Shown one piece after another: positions 35,446-46,839 of a stretch of DNA of 64,000 bases. Source of the DNA: Atherix ibis (Eukaryota > Arthropoda > Insecta > Diptera > Athericidae); the NCBI GenBank assembly GCA_958298945.1, contig OY282606.1, forward strand, positions 93,813,696-93,877,695, written 5' to 3'. Under the pieces are notes generated by a model. That model was given only the letters and a program-made list of their open reading frames with translations. It did no database searches and had not been told where the DNA came from. A program made the position numbers and the translations under genes. The number at the start of each line of letters is the position of its first letter. Positions within the stretch are counted from its first letter, which is position 1.

Positions 35446-37425
35446 AAAATTGCATTATTAAATTTTTTTTTAATATTTACAACATGTTGATTCAGTGAAA
35501 ATAAATAAAAATCCAATCAAAAATAATTAATTACCAATTTCTCAGATGATTGAATTGCACCTGATTTTTTATGATTAGATATCCTTAATTTCGTTAGGTT
35601 TAAAAAAAATTTTTTTTTTTACATTCTCTAAATCAAAATCCCCACAATTGTTACAACCTACAATATATAAAAAAAAAACCATAATCTTTTCGACTCACAT
35701 CAATTTTTTGTTTGTTTGTTCAGTAATAATATTACTTCACCTTTTGAAGGTAAAAAATATTTAACCTTTTACAGTCAATATCCTTTCTGATAAAGCTGAA
35801 AAATCAATTATGATTTAATTTAATACCAATTTCAAAGGAGAGTGAATACCCTTTTTCATTTATACGAATTGGTAGCCTTCTTCAGATGCTATATTTGTTT
35901 TTGGAACGAGACCCTAAACACAAAATAGATAAAGTATCTATAAAATTGTTAATAATACTAAAAACTTTTATTAATATTGAATTTTCATTACATTTATGTA
36001 TACACACATACATACATCGTTTTAGAGATTCGTAGAAAATAACAAAAGGACATAATCGTAAACTGTGTATGTAAATTTGATTCCGATAATAAGTTGAAAT
36101 GATGTTCGAAATTCCATTCAACAAGTGAGATGTCCTTATTTCGTTCGGACGGAATAAATATCATAAAAATTCACTCTAGGGATTATTATTTGGTAAATAC
36201 AAAAACAGTAAAGTATTGCCTCTATATAATATAAGAAATGACTAAAAAGAAAACTGGAGACCGAGAATAAAAATGTCGATTTAAAATTCATTAAAAAAAA
36301 ATGGAAATCAAGTGGTTGGAAAATATTTTTAATAAATTCCTTTAATGTTTTCGGTTAAAAAAGGACTGGTACAAATCATAACGGCTGAATAGGAGCCAAT
36401 AAATTACTAAACCAAAAGTTCCAAATTAAACGTATTGTATTCGAAATTATTTTCAAACAAAACCTTTAAAGGACTCTAGGAATTTATTTATTTTTGATTT
36501 GTTTACCCACCTTCTAACCTTCTGAGGCAAGAAATTTTTGCTTCTAATTTATTTTTAGCTGTTCTCCTGTTTAGATAATTTCGTTCTAAATAAGATAAAG
36601 TACAGGCAAATTTAAACTGATGGGAAAATGTACATGCTTTCTTCTGAAGAAAATGAAATTATTCCATAGAAAATACTATAACAATAAAGCTATTAAATTA
36701 AATCTCTTCTTTATTCGATATAAGAATAATATCTTGATATTGATAAGACAATATACTGCTAAAATTACCTACTTTTAACAATCCATAAAGGCTCCTGAAA
36801 TTAATGAAAATTCTAAAAATATCCAATGAAAATTAGACAATTTTAGAGCAATATTTTCTATAGATTTAAGGGAGCATTTTTCTTCCTTATTCTGCCTCAA
36901 AATACAATAGAGTAATTGTCAATCAATAAGGGGAAGAAAAAAATAACGATGATTGATTGAATGATTGGTTCGTTAGTCAAAAATCAATAATAAAATTTCA
37001 TATATTTTAACATACACGTACATCCATGCATAAGAATCGAGAACGCTATTTAAGGGAATTTTTTTAAGGAGTTTTTTTTTATGAAGTGGCTCTTTCATCT
37101 GTAAAATATCATCCATGCAAATAATATCATAATCTATAAACGTATGATTGGCTATTGATTTTCCTTCCATTTCGTTGCTATATTAATTATTGATCAATTT
37201 TGAAATTAAAATGTTAAACAATTTTCTGTCCCCTTGACCTGTTCTTTAAATTATTTCATGTTTATTTTCAACTGAGATCTTAAACAAGTATAAAAGAAGA
37301 ACCAGATTAACCAGTATAGCTAACGCATAACTGAATGGTCAAATAGAAGTTCCCTTTTCTAAGGACAACATTTGAGACCCCAAACACCATAGTATGATAG
37401 TTGTAAGCGATAGTCTTAAAACGAT
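35446..37425. other. AT-rich stretch without recognisable features
   Basis: No supportable gene, RNA or transposon seen. Short open frames here (35882-36124 and 36973-37170, minus) look accidental. Confidence 0.5.
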
Positions 37426-37429
37426 TCTC

Positions 37430-37735
37430 AATGGAATTTGATAGTGGTTACTAATTTAACAAATACCTTAAAAAAATATGCGCATACCTTCCAAAATTGG
37501 TTCATCAAGTGGGCAACAAAATAAAATGTGTCCACGTAACTTTTACTCTGTGCCCTCTCATATACATTAATGGAGGGGCCATACCACAAGACACTAAAGT
37601 TCCATCCTAACCCGGAATTTAGATAATCGCTTGAGTGTATGGAAACCATACACACAAAACTGAAGAAACAAGAACTAAACAGACGATATGACAAAAAAAA
37701 TTGAATTCTTGGTACCCGTGGACGTAGAGTAGGAG
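37430..37735 (+). repeat. Unclassified coding-derived repeat, copy 1
   Basis: Shares order and sequence with 40735-41065. Plus-strand pieces: QKYAHTFQNWFIKWA, GPYHKTLKFHPNP, TIHTKLKKQELNRRYDKK. I do not recognise the protein. It precedes a mariner-type N-terminal piece in both copies, so the two parts travelled together or belong to one element. The copy has several stops. Confidence 0.45.
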
Positions 37736-37859
37736 ACCCCTGCATTCGTAAAACAAACATTTTTCCTGGAATCCACAAACAATTCCTGGAATCCACATAC
37801 CCCCTGAAACATATATGGACTTCCAGACTAAAACTCTGGGAACTTTGAAAAATTGTCAA

Positions 37860-38280
37860 TGCACCCTTTTTTTTGTCATATTCTTACTCATCGTGGTCTC
37901 AAAGTCCCTTATGCTCGTGATGTTACTGTTTCTCGTTATAAGAAGTTCTTATCTTTCCAATTATACTAATACCCTTGTTCGAAGCTATTCTCTACTCTTT
38001 TCCTTAGAGTATAAGACGAAACTCATTCAGAGAGACCTGCAACGCCGAAAAATGATGAACATGTGCAACGAGTGAGCGACCTTGTGAGGCCCAGATGTTG
38101 TTACTGTTTCTCGTTATAAGAAGTCCTTGACTTTCCAATTATATTAATCCCCTTGTGCGAGAGCTATTCTCTATTCTCTTCCTTAGTGTGGAAGACGAAC
38201 CTAGTTCAGGTAGACCTGCTACGATGGAAACTGATGAAAATGTGCAACGGGTGAGAGGCCATGTGTGGTCCAGATGTTAT
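37860..38280 (+). mobile_element. Mariner-type N-terminal remnant with internal tandem duplication
   Basis: Two tandem copies of a roughly 190-bp unit (37915-38095 and 38096-38280). Each reads VTVSRYKKF-like sequence, then a block equivalent to EDETRSGRPAT-x-x-TDENVQRV-x-x-LVR, typical of the linker after the mariner helix-turn-helix. No catalytic domain follows; a jockey tail begins immediately downstream. Confidence 0.5.
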
Positions 38281-38289
38281 TTTTTAGGT

Positions 38290-38770
38290 TATGTCGACGA
38301 TTTAATTAGCTAGCGGTAGAGACACTCCATCGTACTGTTCCCGTCGAAATACCAAACTTGCCGCATTTACAGATTAAATGACAGTCGACTCAATAATCAT
38401 TCCGAAATTCTGGACAAGGAATATTTCTCCGAATTCAGAATGGCTATACCGCACTAACCCATGATTTACTCTTTGATAACTAAGCACTTACCCATGATTT
38501 ACTCTTTGATAACTGCTTTCAACTCACCATTTCCCATAACCTAGAACTTTTTTCACAGAGCTAATAAAGCTAACCAATCAATTTCCAAGTCCTATTTATA
38601 TCCTCCACAAAATTGAACAATCTCTGACTATTCTCTCCAATTTAATATCGGCCAGTTTCATTAAGGAAGCTGGCAGTGCAAACCCACACGAGACATAGAT
38701 TTGCCAAATGGCCTTATGGTCCTGGCGCTATAAAATGAGCTCCGACTCTTATCTCAAACGAGGAATAATA
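38290..38770 (+). mobile_element. Jockey-clade LINE 3' tail
   Basis: A 5'-truncated fragment of the same kind of element as 16555-17432. It has a LARETPS-like piece, FRI-x-x-GYTALTHD-like sequence before a duplicated CCCATGATTTACTCTTTGAT (38458 and 38491), FTELIKLTNQFPSPIYILHK, and a closing segment CTGGCGCTATAAAATGAGCT. It ends in an (AATAATA) tail near 38762-38773. Confidence 0.55.
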
Positions 38771-38774
38771 ATAT

Positions 38775-40730
38775 ATCACATAATGTAGAGGAGTAAAAAT
38801 CCATTGTTGCTTCTTCAAATCATGAGATTTAATCCACGCGTGATTTCTTAGAGTTAGAAAATTTCGTGGCCTCGGTCTTTACAAGCGTTTTTGTATAGTT
38901 TTGGGGATGTAAAGTGAGGGCAATTTTCTTACAAGAGGATTGTTATGCGATACCAATATTCCAGAATGAAAGGAACATTACAATTGCGTTTAATCACTCT
39001 ATTGTGCATATAATAGGAAGCATCGACGATTGTTTGGAGGATTTTCGATTGAAGGATTGGTTGGATTGGACCTGGTTGACCTCCAAAAGTTTTATTCCGT
39101 AAGTCGATATGGATCTCTTGTTACTCCTTATTAATATACAGTCCTAAGTAACATAATTCATTCTTTTTAAGGAAAATGTTGCAGTTAATGTCGATGGACA
39201 GGAATGGTTCTTGGCAAAGAGTAAAAGTAACATGAACACTTTTTTTTAACCAGTTTTGAATTTAAAAAAAAAAATACCAAAATTATTATTTAAAAAATTT
39301 ACAGGTTACCACAATAACATAATTAAAAATATTTAAATTGTCATAAGATAAGCGGAAATTAGAAAGCAAAGTGCATAAATACAATAGCAAAGTTGTATTG
39401 AAAGAAATTTCGGGGATAAGGCTAGAAATTATACTTTTTTTGTCGATCCTTTTGTTGCTGTCAACAATTTGGTTGTTAAAGAAAATTTCCAAGGATATTT
39501 ATATAAGAAATGATTGCACAAATATTATATTAAATCGATTTCTATGAGGATGATGACGACTTTGTTCGGTTCGTTTATGGAAATGGAATGAAACGTTTGA
39601 TGTGGTCACCTTATCTAAGTTGAGTTTCTCTTTATGTCAGCACTTCTTCCTTGAACAGCTTCTATGATAAGTACTGAGACAAGGAAGACGGTACGTTACA
39701 CATATAGAAAAAGGATAATGTTCATTGATATGATCGATAAGTTCCGGTCGCTATGTTATTAAATGGAATCTAAGTGGAGTCGAATACTTGTGCACTTAGA
39801 AAAGTTTGCCTGGCATTCTTTGTTGGTCTTTTCTTTCCAATAGTCGGCGGTCGAGGAATAGCCTTTCGAAATGGTCAATACTAATTCAAATAACAGTACC
39901 GTAATAAAGTCGTTTATATGACTATCGGATAGAAGGAAGCCCCACAATAATATCAGATTACGTAGCACTTTTATATTTACTTATAAAAGTCAACGTTCAC
40001 TAAGGGAATAGATACTCGTAGTTATAGGTTAGACTAAACATTTAGTTTAACATTTTCTACTTCTCTATCGTTTTCTTACTACTGGTATAGTTTACCAAAA
40101 CTTTTTCTATATTTTACCATTAAGGATATTACATAGATTAACTATATTTTTTTTTTTATTTTATTATAAAGGTACTTGAAATGGTATATTTTTTTTTAAA
40201 ATTTTTTTTTTTAAGAAAAACATTTTATTAGAGAAAATTGAAAATATTGCCATGATTATTAATAGGATATATTAAATGGAAAACTACCAACCAACAAATG
40301 AATAGAAAATTCTATACATTCAGTAGAGAAAAATGTGGAATTAGTAGAAACTGTATTCGTTTTTCTATTCGAAGGGCAATAGACACCATTAAGACTTATT
40401 AGAATCATTATAGTTAATAGAATTCGACAAAGAATAGTAAAAATAAATTTACCATCAAAAGTTGAGTTGGTCGGTTTTTTCTTGGAATAATTGACTAAAC
40501 TTTGTCTGGGAAGAAAATACTTTTTATAATTCCGAAATTATACCAAATAAATGTATAAAACATTTTATTTTAACATCTGATATGGATCAATCTGATATTT
40601 AGAGGAAAGCAAATGTCCTCAAATATTTTTAGCGATCTATATTGAAATGTTATTGAAAAGATGAAGCATACTAATTCTTCGTTTATGTATACAAAATTGA
40701 TTTAAATATCAAAAATAATTTATAGATATT
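38775..40730. other. AT-rich stretch without recognisable features
   Basis: No gene or element identified. A 62-codon open frame at 38914-39102 has a moderately coding-like tail (DCLEDFRLKDWLDWTW) but no recognised family or splice context. Confidence 0.45.
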
Positions 40731-40734
40731 TGAG

Positions 40735-41065
40735 AGTTCATTCATTTACTTGGAAATATCGGTGTGGAAGTAAACTTACAAAAAAAATATTACAAAAATA
40801 TGCGCAGACCTTCCAAAATTGGTTCATCAAGAGGGCAAAAAAAGGAAATGTGTCAACTGAACTTTTACTCTGTGCTGTGAACCATGCTCTCTCATATATC
40901 CTACTGGCAGGGCCATACCACAAGACACTAAAGTTCTATCCTAGGTCTGTACTTATACAATCGCTTGAGTGTATGGGACCCATACACACAAAACTTAAGA
41001 AACAAGAACTAAACAGACGATACGACAAAAATATTGAATTCTTGGTACCCGTGGACGTAGAGTAG
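40735..41065 (+). repeat. Unclassified coding-derived repeat, copy 2
   Basis: The better copy: 111 codons open, with FQNWFIKRAKKGNVSTELLL, AGPYHKTLKFYPRSVLIQSL and KLKKQELNRRYDKNIEFLVP, ending VDVE and a stop. Family unknown to me. The matching copy at 37430-37735 is degraded, so this is a dispersed repeat rather than a host gene. It is followed by mariner-type sequence in both places. Confidence 0.5.
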
Positions 41066-41159
41066 AAGACCCTTGTTTAAAACATATATTTTTCCTGCAA
41101 TCCACCAATTAATATTAATAAGATTAGATCTAAATACACAATACTACTAACTGTTTCGG

Positions 41160-41625
41160 ATTCTAAGCAGTCAGAGAATAAAACTCGGGATATTTTGCAA
41201 AATTGTCGATGCCCCCTTTTTAGTTTGCCATACTCTTAATCATCGTGGTCTCAAAGTTCCTTTTGCTCGTGTTGTTACTGTTTCTCGTTATAAGAAGTTC
41301 TTATCTTTCCAATCATACTAATACCCTTGTTTGAGAGCAATTCTCTACTCTCTTCCTTACAATGGAAGACGAAACTCGTTCAGGGAGACCTCAAGGGTCA
41401 GGATCAGATCGGATATTTGTGATACTTGAATGCTCCACCATAACAACGTCTCCTGTCACAAGGACATCTCTATCAATGAGTTTTTATCGGAAAAGGGGAT
41501 TTATAGTGTTCCTTAGCTCCCCTATTCTCCCCTTTAGTATTTGTGCCATTTTGTTCCCCAAGATAAAAAAAACACATCTTTGTACATAGTCTGAAGGCAC
41601 TTCTAGCACTGCTACGAATAGTGAA
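41160..41625 (+). mobile_element. Mariner-type remnant with internal deletion
   Basis: Plus strand: an N-terminal linker MEDETRSGRPQGSGS is joined directly to a frameshifted second/third-Asp region, STITTSPVTRTSLSMSFYRK and SPILPFSICAILFPKIKK. The latter corresponds to HHDNAPAHTSLSVNEFL and PPYSPDLAPCDFFLFPKIK. The first catalytic Asp block is deleted. Confidence 0.55.
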
Positions 41626-41629
41626 ATAC

Positions 41630-43820
41630 GACGCCTCCGCCGATGTTTATCTGCCTCACTAAAAAAATGATGAAATCATTTTAAAAGGGAGACATTTTCA
41701 AATCTTGTATATTTTTGCTGGTGGAAAAAAATCTGTAAAATTTACTTACGAAAATTTACAAACTTTTTTTATTGATAACAAATTTTGATGGGGAGTTTTT
41801 TTCTTATATAGAAAAATTACATTTTCGAAATTCTTTTTTTTTTTTACGATACACTAATACAAAAAAAAACAGTTGAAAAGTAATTAAATTAGTCAAACTA
41901 TTATTCCATTTGATGATAGTTAAATATAAATATAAAAAAATTTACTTTTGTTGCCTTTTGAATTATTCATTTCATCCAATAACCCCCCTTCGGCAATAGA
42001 AATTTTTATTATAGTTGATTTTTGATTTTTATCGTAAAAAATATCCTTTATAGTATCGGAAAAATAAACTCGTACTTTTGTTGTGATAGAAAGAAACCGT
42101 TTTCTGTTAGTTGACGATGGTCCATTGGGGGGGGGGGGGTGTATTTTATATTCAACCTAAACAAATAAACTTTTCCATTTAGCACACTATCATTGAACAT
42201 ACTTACATATACGAGTATATGTGAATAATAAAAAATTAACTACCAAAGCGAGTACAATAGTCAAGGTAGTTACGATATAATAGTAAAAAATACACTTATT
42301 CTGTGTTCATATAAAATTTATCACACAACTTAATAGAATATTCAAGATATCGATTTGAAAAGGAGCAACAAAAAAAAACTTAGTACGTGATATCCTTGCT
42401 GATAAAAGTTTTCCCCTCTATTGCGTATTCAATTCAACTCGATCCGATCCGATTCATGTGTGGCTTTTTCATCCTGCCATATGCCTTCTTATCGTATAGT
42501 ATAACCTTCAACATCGCTAGTATAACCTCAACATCATGTCAGCGTTAATTACATTTACCTGTCATTATTTTTTCCAAGTTAGCTATAAATCTTCAGTCAA
42601 ATCAAGGCACGTTTACGAAATCCAGCAATAAAATAAGAGAAATTGCACAAGAAATTCAAACAGTGCGTTAAAGGAATTCGTTGAAAAGCAGGTAATTGAT
42701 ATAAATTGTTCTTCTAGGAAGGATTACGTTTGATTTATCTCGACTCCACTTCCTTTCTCACCACCCACAAAAACCCAAAAACCTTTACCGATATTTCTAT
42801 ACGTATTAAGGGATATTTTTGGGGGTTTTCGGAATAATTTTATCTCAGTTTTGTAAATTTTTGGTTGATGATCTTTTAAAAGCAATTATCAATCGAAAAA
42901 TTCCAAAAAAATTCTTTCTACTCTCTAAACCTTTTACATAATAAATTAGAATATCGAATTTTTTATACAAATTTAAAATTTTCCTATTAATATATATTGT
43001 ACAATACGCAAATTAATGCCCAAAAAATATAATAAATATTGTATATAAATTTTGTTAAGTCGAACGAAAATAATCAATTTCACTCAACAATTGGTAATGA
43101 ATTTTAAAATTCTATCTAACATAAATGCCATATAATGGAGAAAAATACTTCAAAATATAAGAGAGAAAAAAAAATTATAAAGAACACATAGGACGAACGG
43201 AAGGATATGCCCAGATCAAACCGCAAAAGCTTGAAATTTTCTAGGATCACAATTGAAAAATACGAAATTATTTGTGAGTACGATGGCTAGTCAAATTCAA
43301 AAGCGAATCCTTTCTGAATCTATTAAGCGCATGAATGAAACCGGAAACTGAAAAAAAATAATCCTTAAACACGATTGTGTATACACTTGAACAAAGACAG
43401 AGAGAGAGAAAGAGGGGCATTAAAATAAAGGCTAAAAATATCTTTTCTCGTACGATGTTAGTGCCGTGTTATGTTAACTGTTGGCTGCGGTAGCGAACAT
43501 TGTGGCTACATTTGTGGCGGCAGTACTTTTTGGTAGCATGGCAAATGATTATAAATCACCGACTATTGCACACATCGTAAGCACGGTCAGACAAGAATGG
43601 TGGTAATGATAACCAATAACGAACCCGGAGACTTCTGAAGTGGAAGCACTAAAGCGGAAGGAGACCAATGGAAACTGTGTGGCAAAAAATCTATTCGAAC
43701 ATGCAAGCAAAACCAGGAAGAACCGCAAAAACAATCAAAACCGAACCGAAAGGATTTTTCAGCTTCGTTTTAGATAATTTCCATGAATCCCAGATGCCAG
43801 TGTTAACCTGCAAATTGATT
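41630..43820. other. Mostly AT-rich, partly base-balanced stretch
   Basis: No supportable coding feature. A G13 run lies at 42127-42139. At 42590-42700 a plus-strand stretch starts near an initiator-like TCTTCAGTCAAATC and ends AAAGCAG before GTAATTGATAT, which could be a non-coding first exon; this is speculative. A GAGAGAGAGAAAGAG tract lies at 43400. 43440-43820 is base-balanced and unassigned. Confidence 0.25.
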
Positions 43821-43823
43821 CAC

Positions 43824-44005
43824 CTTTTGTATATTCGCTGGTCATCTGTTCTTGTGCCTGTCGCTTCCTGCCTTATTATCCTAGAAGCTTTGTACTCTTC
43901 CCTAAATTCAGCCCTTTGGTCAAGCCGCTCCATTTCTCTTCGAAACCACTGCGGTTTCATGGCCCTAAGAGTCTGAATGCAAACAACTATGGTGAATCTA
44001 TTGCT
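43824..44005 (-). CDS. Unassigned exon-like segment (hypothetical)
   Basis: I do not recognise the product. On the minus strand an open frame is bounded by an acceptor-like TGTTTAG and a donor-like AAAAG then GTGAATC, 182 bp long. It encodes a basic, charged, coding-like peptide with pieces TLRAMKPQWFRREMERLDQR, AEFREEYKASRIIRQEA and TDDQRIYKR. A stop lies just outside each end in this frame. Composition is clearly different from the AT-rich background. It could be an exon of a neighbouring minus-strand gene, an untested alternative upstream exon, or a transposon remnant. Confidence 0.3.
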
Positions 44006-44805
44006 CTAAACAGTTGGCGTCGGTTGTCCGTTACTGTCTTAAGCAATACTCTTGCAAATATTTCCGGGCTTCTTTTTACTCTTCACATATATCCACATTT
44101 AAACCATATGAAGAAAGTATGTTTTTTGGTTAACATCATTTCCATTTCTATTTTCAGAAAATTTACAGTGATTTTTTTTGTGCCTTTAAGTATAACGATA
44201 ATGGTAAACCTTTGCAAACTACATATAATATTTCCGACACTAGAAATTAGACTTGCACGAAGAAGCATTTACAAACACGACGACGATGTGACTAGGTATA
44301 CAGGCTTACTTTCGGATTAGACGGAAATTCCTCTCGAAATGGGATTTCCTACGACCTGTGCTCCTTGCCTTGTAAACAAAAGACGTTAAGACGAACCACT
44401 TCCAACTTACTATTTGTGTTCACCTTTTTGCGAATATGTGTATTTGTGTCCAGCTGCCTAAGGAACATTTTTAGTAGGCATTAGTTAATTTGTCTGTACT
44501 TCAAGAGTACTTCTTTAAGGTTGAGGCTTTGTTAACGAGTTGTGTGCACACGAGAATCTCGGAACATATGCTTTAGGAATTGGCGGTAAACTGTGTCTGT
44601 CCAAGGCGGCACATATATTGTAGACGAAATAGTTTTCTTGAACAATTCTGCTCTAATCTTGCATTCGCATGAATACATTTCTTTAGATAAAGAGAAATTT
44701 TCGCCGTACATAAGTATTTTACTCAAGATACCATTCGGTATTTATCTAACACTGCAGATCTCCCGTTGATTATTACCTCTCGAAACAAAGTACAGTCTAG
44801 TCGTT

Positions 44806-45286
44806 TATATCAGGTGATTTTTTTGCTCTTGGGTTTTTCATGTTTTTATTTTTGACAGATCACACATGACAAAAATAGTTATGCTAACTAAGCACTTTTG
44901 ACTTTGACAGATCAAAGTCAAAAGTGCTTAGTTAGCATTACCATTTTATCATGAAAAGACTTACTTGCGCGAATTTTTGGCCAAAAACAACACACTAATA
45001 ATGCCGCAGCCACCGTATTCCCCAGATCTGGCCCCATGTGACTTTTTCTTGTTCCCGAAACAGATTCTTTGATCCATTTTTTGGAATGGGCAAAAATCGA
45101 AGACGAGCCAAAACACGTGCAAGCAAAACAGCTGTCAAAAATTAACTGAACATTCAAAATGGCCGAACTTGTCGGCATAAGTGAGAGACATGAGTACCAA
45201 CATAACGCCACAAAAATCGAAAATCGAATATACGTAACCCGCGGAAATTCACAATTCGCGATACTTTTTGAACAGACCTCGTACAC
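44806..45286. mobile_element. Chimeric DD41D/mariner remnant with an inverted mariner half
   Basis: Starts with a DD41D-element left end (CAGGTGATTTTTTTGCTCTT, as at 45676). A perfect hairpin follows (44881-44938), then the family's TTTTATCATG leader. From about 44965 comes mariner sequence in forward orientation (CCGCAGCCACCGTATTCCCC, the PPYSPDLAPCDFFLFP region). From about 45063 comes the mariner left half in reverse orientation, ending in the terminal repeat ACTTTTTGAACAGACCTCGT at about 45262-45283. The mariner portion therefore contains an internal inversion. Confidence 0.65.
44881..44938. repeat. Perfect 27-bp inverted repeat (hairpin)
   Basis: ATGCTAACTAAGCACTTTTG plus ACTTTGA, a 4-base loop CAGA, then the exact reverse complement. 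The paralogous region at 45735-45790 lacks this symmetry, so the hairpin arose in this copy. Confidence 0.9.
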
Positions 45287-45359
45287 GCAAACAATGCTTA
45301 CAAATTATTTTTGAACTAATTTTTCGCGCAGTTCGGATACAAATTCGGCTCTTAGTTAA

Positions 45360-45675
45360 AGTTTGACGATTACTTGCTTTAACGTGGTCTTTTTGTGTAG
45401 TTTCCTAGCGCAAAGTTCAACGACGTTAAATCGCACGATCTTCGAAGCCAATTTACATTTTCGAAAATTACGTGTTCTGAGACCTTTCGGCACAATAAAG
45501 GTTTTATTTTTGAGTTGTGTGGCTTATGTCATTGTTTTCTTAAAACCACATATGGTCCAAATTGAAATCTTCAAATCCATAGTGAATAAAACCGACGTTA
45601 ACGGTCTATTCTTTTTCAATTTTAAGCAAGTTCGGGCCAATGATACCTTGAATGGCTTCTTCACAGTCACTTGTA
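45360..45675 (-). pseudogene. DD41D-type transposase remnant
   Basis: Matches the remnant at 655-1075 in the same orientation (shared CACATATGGTCCAAATTGAA and following sequence on the plus strand). The readable minus pieces correspond to the region around the second Asp block. It abuts the DD41D element that starts at 45676. Confidence 0.5.
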
Positions 45676-46835
45676 TCGGGTGATATTTTTGCTGTTTGGT
45701 TTTTCATGCTTTTATTTTTGACAGATCACGCATGACATGTGATGTCTGTCATAGTCAAGACTGCTCAGTTAGCGTTGCAATTTTATCATGGAAAAAAAAC
45801 TCGTGCTCTTTGAAAAATGTTTTTCGCGCACTACGACCATTTTATGGTTGTCATAATCGATCTACTGAGTAAGCAATTCAAGCCATAGCGACAAAATTTC
45901 GCAGTAATTTTACGATATTGGACATCAAATCACCAACCCGTGTGCGTATAGTGCGTACAGAGGAAAATATTGCTGCTGCTGAAGTGCGCGAAAAAAAAAA
46001 ATTTTCCGTCCAGTGTTAGTGAAGACCGCGATTTGTCCATCCGTCGCCGTTCACAGCAATTGGGATTGTGTTACTCGACTATATGGAAGATTTTACTCAA
46101 GCACCTTAATCTGAAAGCCCATAAAAGACAACTCGTGCAAGAACTGAAGCCGAATGACCTGCCATAACGTCGGTGAGTGGGCCTTAGAACAACTTAAGAG
46201 AAATCAGTTTTATTTTCAAAAAAAATTGCGTTCAGCGATGAAGCTCATTTCTGATTGAATGCGTATGTGAATGAGCAAAATTGTCCCATTTGGTCTGATG
46301 AACAAACACAGGCAAAACAAGAAATGCCATTGCACCCAGAAAAATACACTGTTTGGTCGGTAGAATCATCTTTAAACACACACTTTTTGGTGCCTTTTAA
46401 TGGGCCGGTAAAATCATCTCAATAGCGTTCACTATTTTTTCGTCCAAAATTCACGAACTGCATCAAGTCGACATGTGGTTTCAACAAGACGGCACTACAT
46501 GCCACACAGCCCATGCAACAATGGACATATTGAGAGATGAGTTCGATGAGCAAGTTTTCTCACGTTTCGGACTGGTGAGTTGGCCGCCCAGATCGAGCGA
46601 TTTGACGTATTTAGACTATTTTTATAAGGGCTATGTGAAGTCACTCGTCTATGCCGATAAACCAGCGTCACTTAAAACGTACTCGATAATTTTTTATTTT
46701 TAAATCTTTAAAAAATAAATGGCAAGCATAGATTTATCGATTCAAATGAAAATTTCATACACTTTTGCAATTTGTCTGTTTTTTTTTTCGAATTTTTTTT
46801 TTTTGTGAAAACCAAACACCTTAAAAATCACCTAT
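45676..46835 (+). mobile_element. DD41D (rosa-like) transposon, nearly end to end but inactivated
   Basis: About 1.16 kb. Left end GGGTGATATTTTTGCTGTTT and the reverse complement of the right end AGGTGATTTTTAAGGTGTTT form terminal inverted repeats. Plus-strand transposase pieces: paired-type N-terminus with EDRDLSIRRRSQQLGLCYST and IWKILLKHLNLKAHKRQLVQ (46018-46140), first-Asp block IAFSDEAHF (about 46230), QNCPIWSDEQTQAKQEMPLH, second-Asp block MWFQQDGTTCHTAHATMDIL (46473 on), and third-Asp block WPPRSSDLTYLDYF, then GYVKSLVYADKP. Counting residues between the second Asp and the Asp of LDYF gives 41, the spacing of the rosa group rather than 34 of mariner. Stops and frameshifts are present and the C-terminus is short. 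Confidence 0.75.
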
Positions 46836-46839
46836 TATG

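Noticed and set aside
37428..37859. 143-codon minus-strand frame
   Set aside because: Antisense to a repeat whose sense strand carries the recognisable protein pieces.
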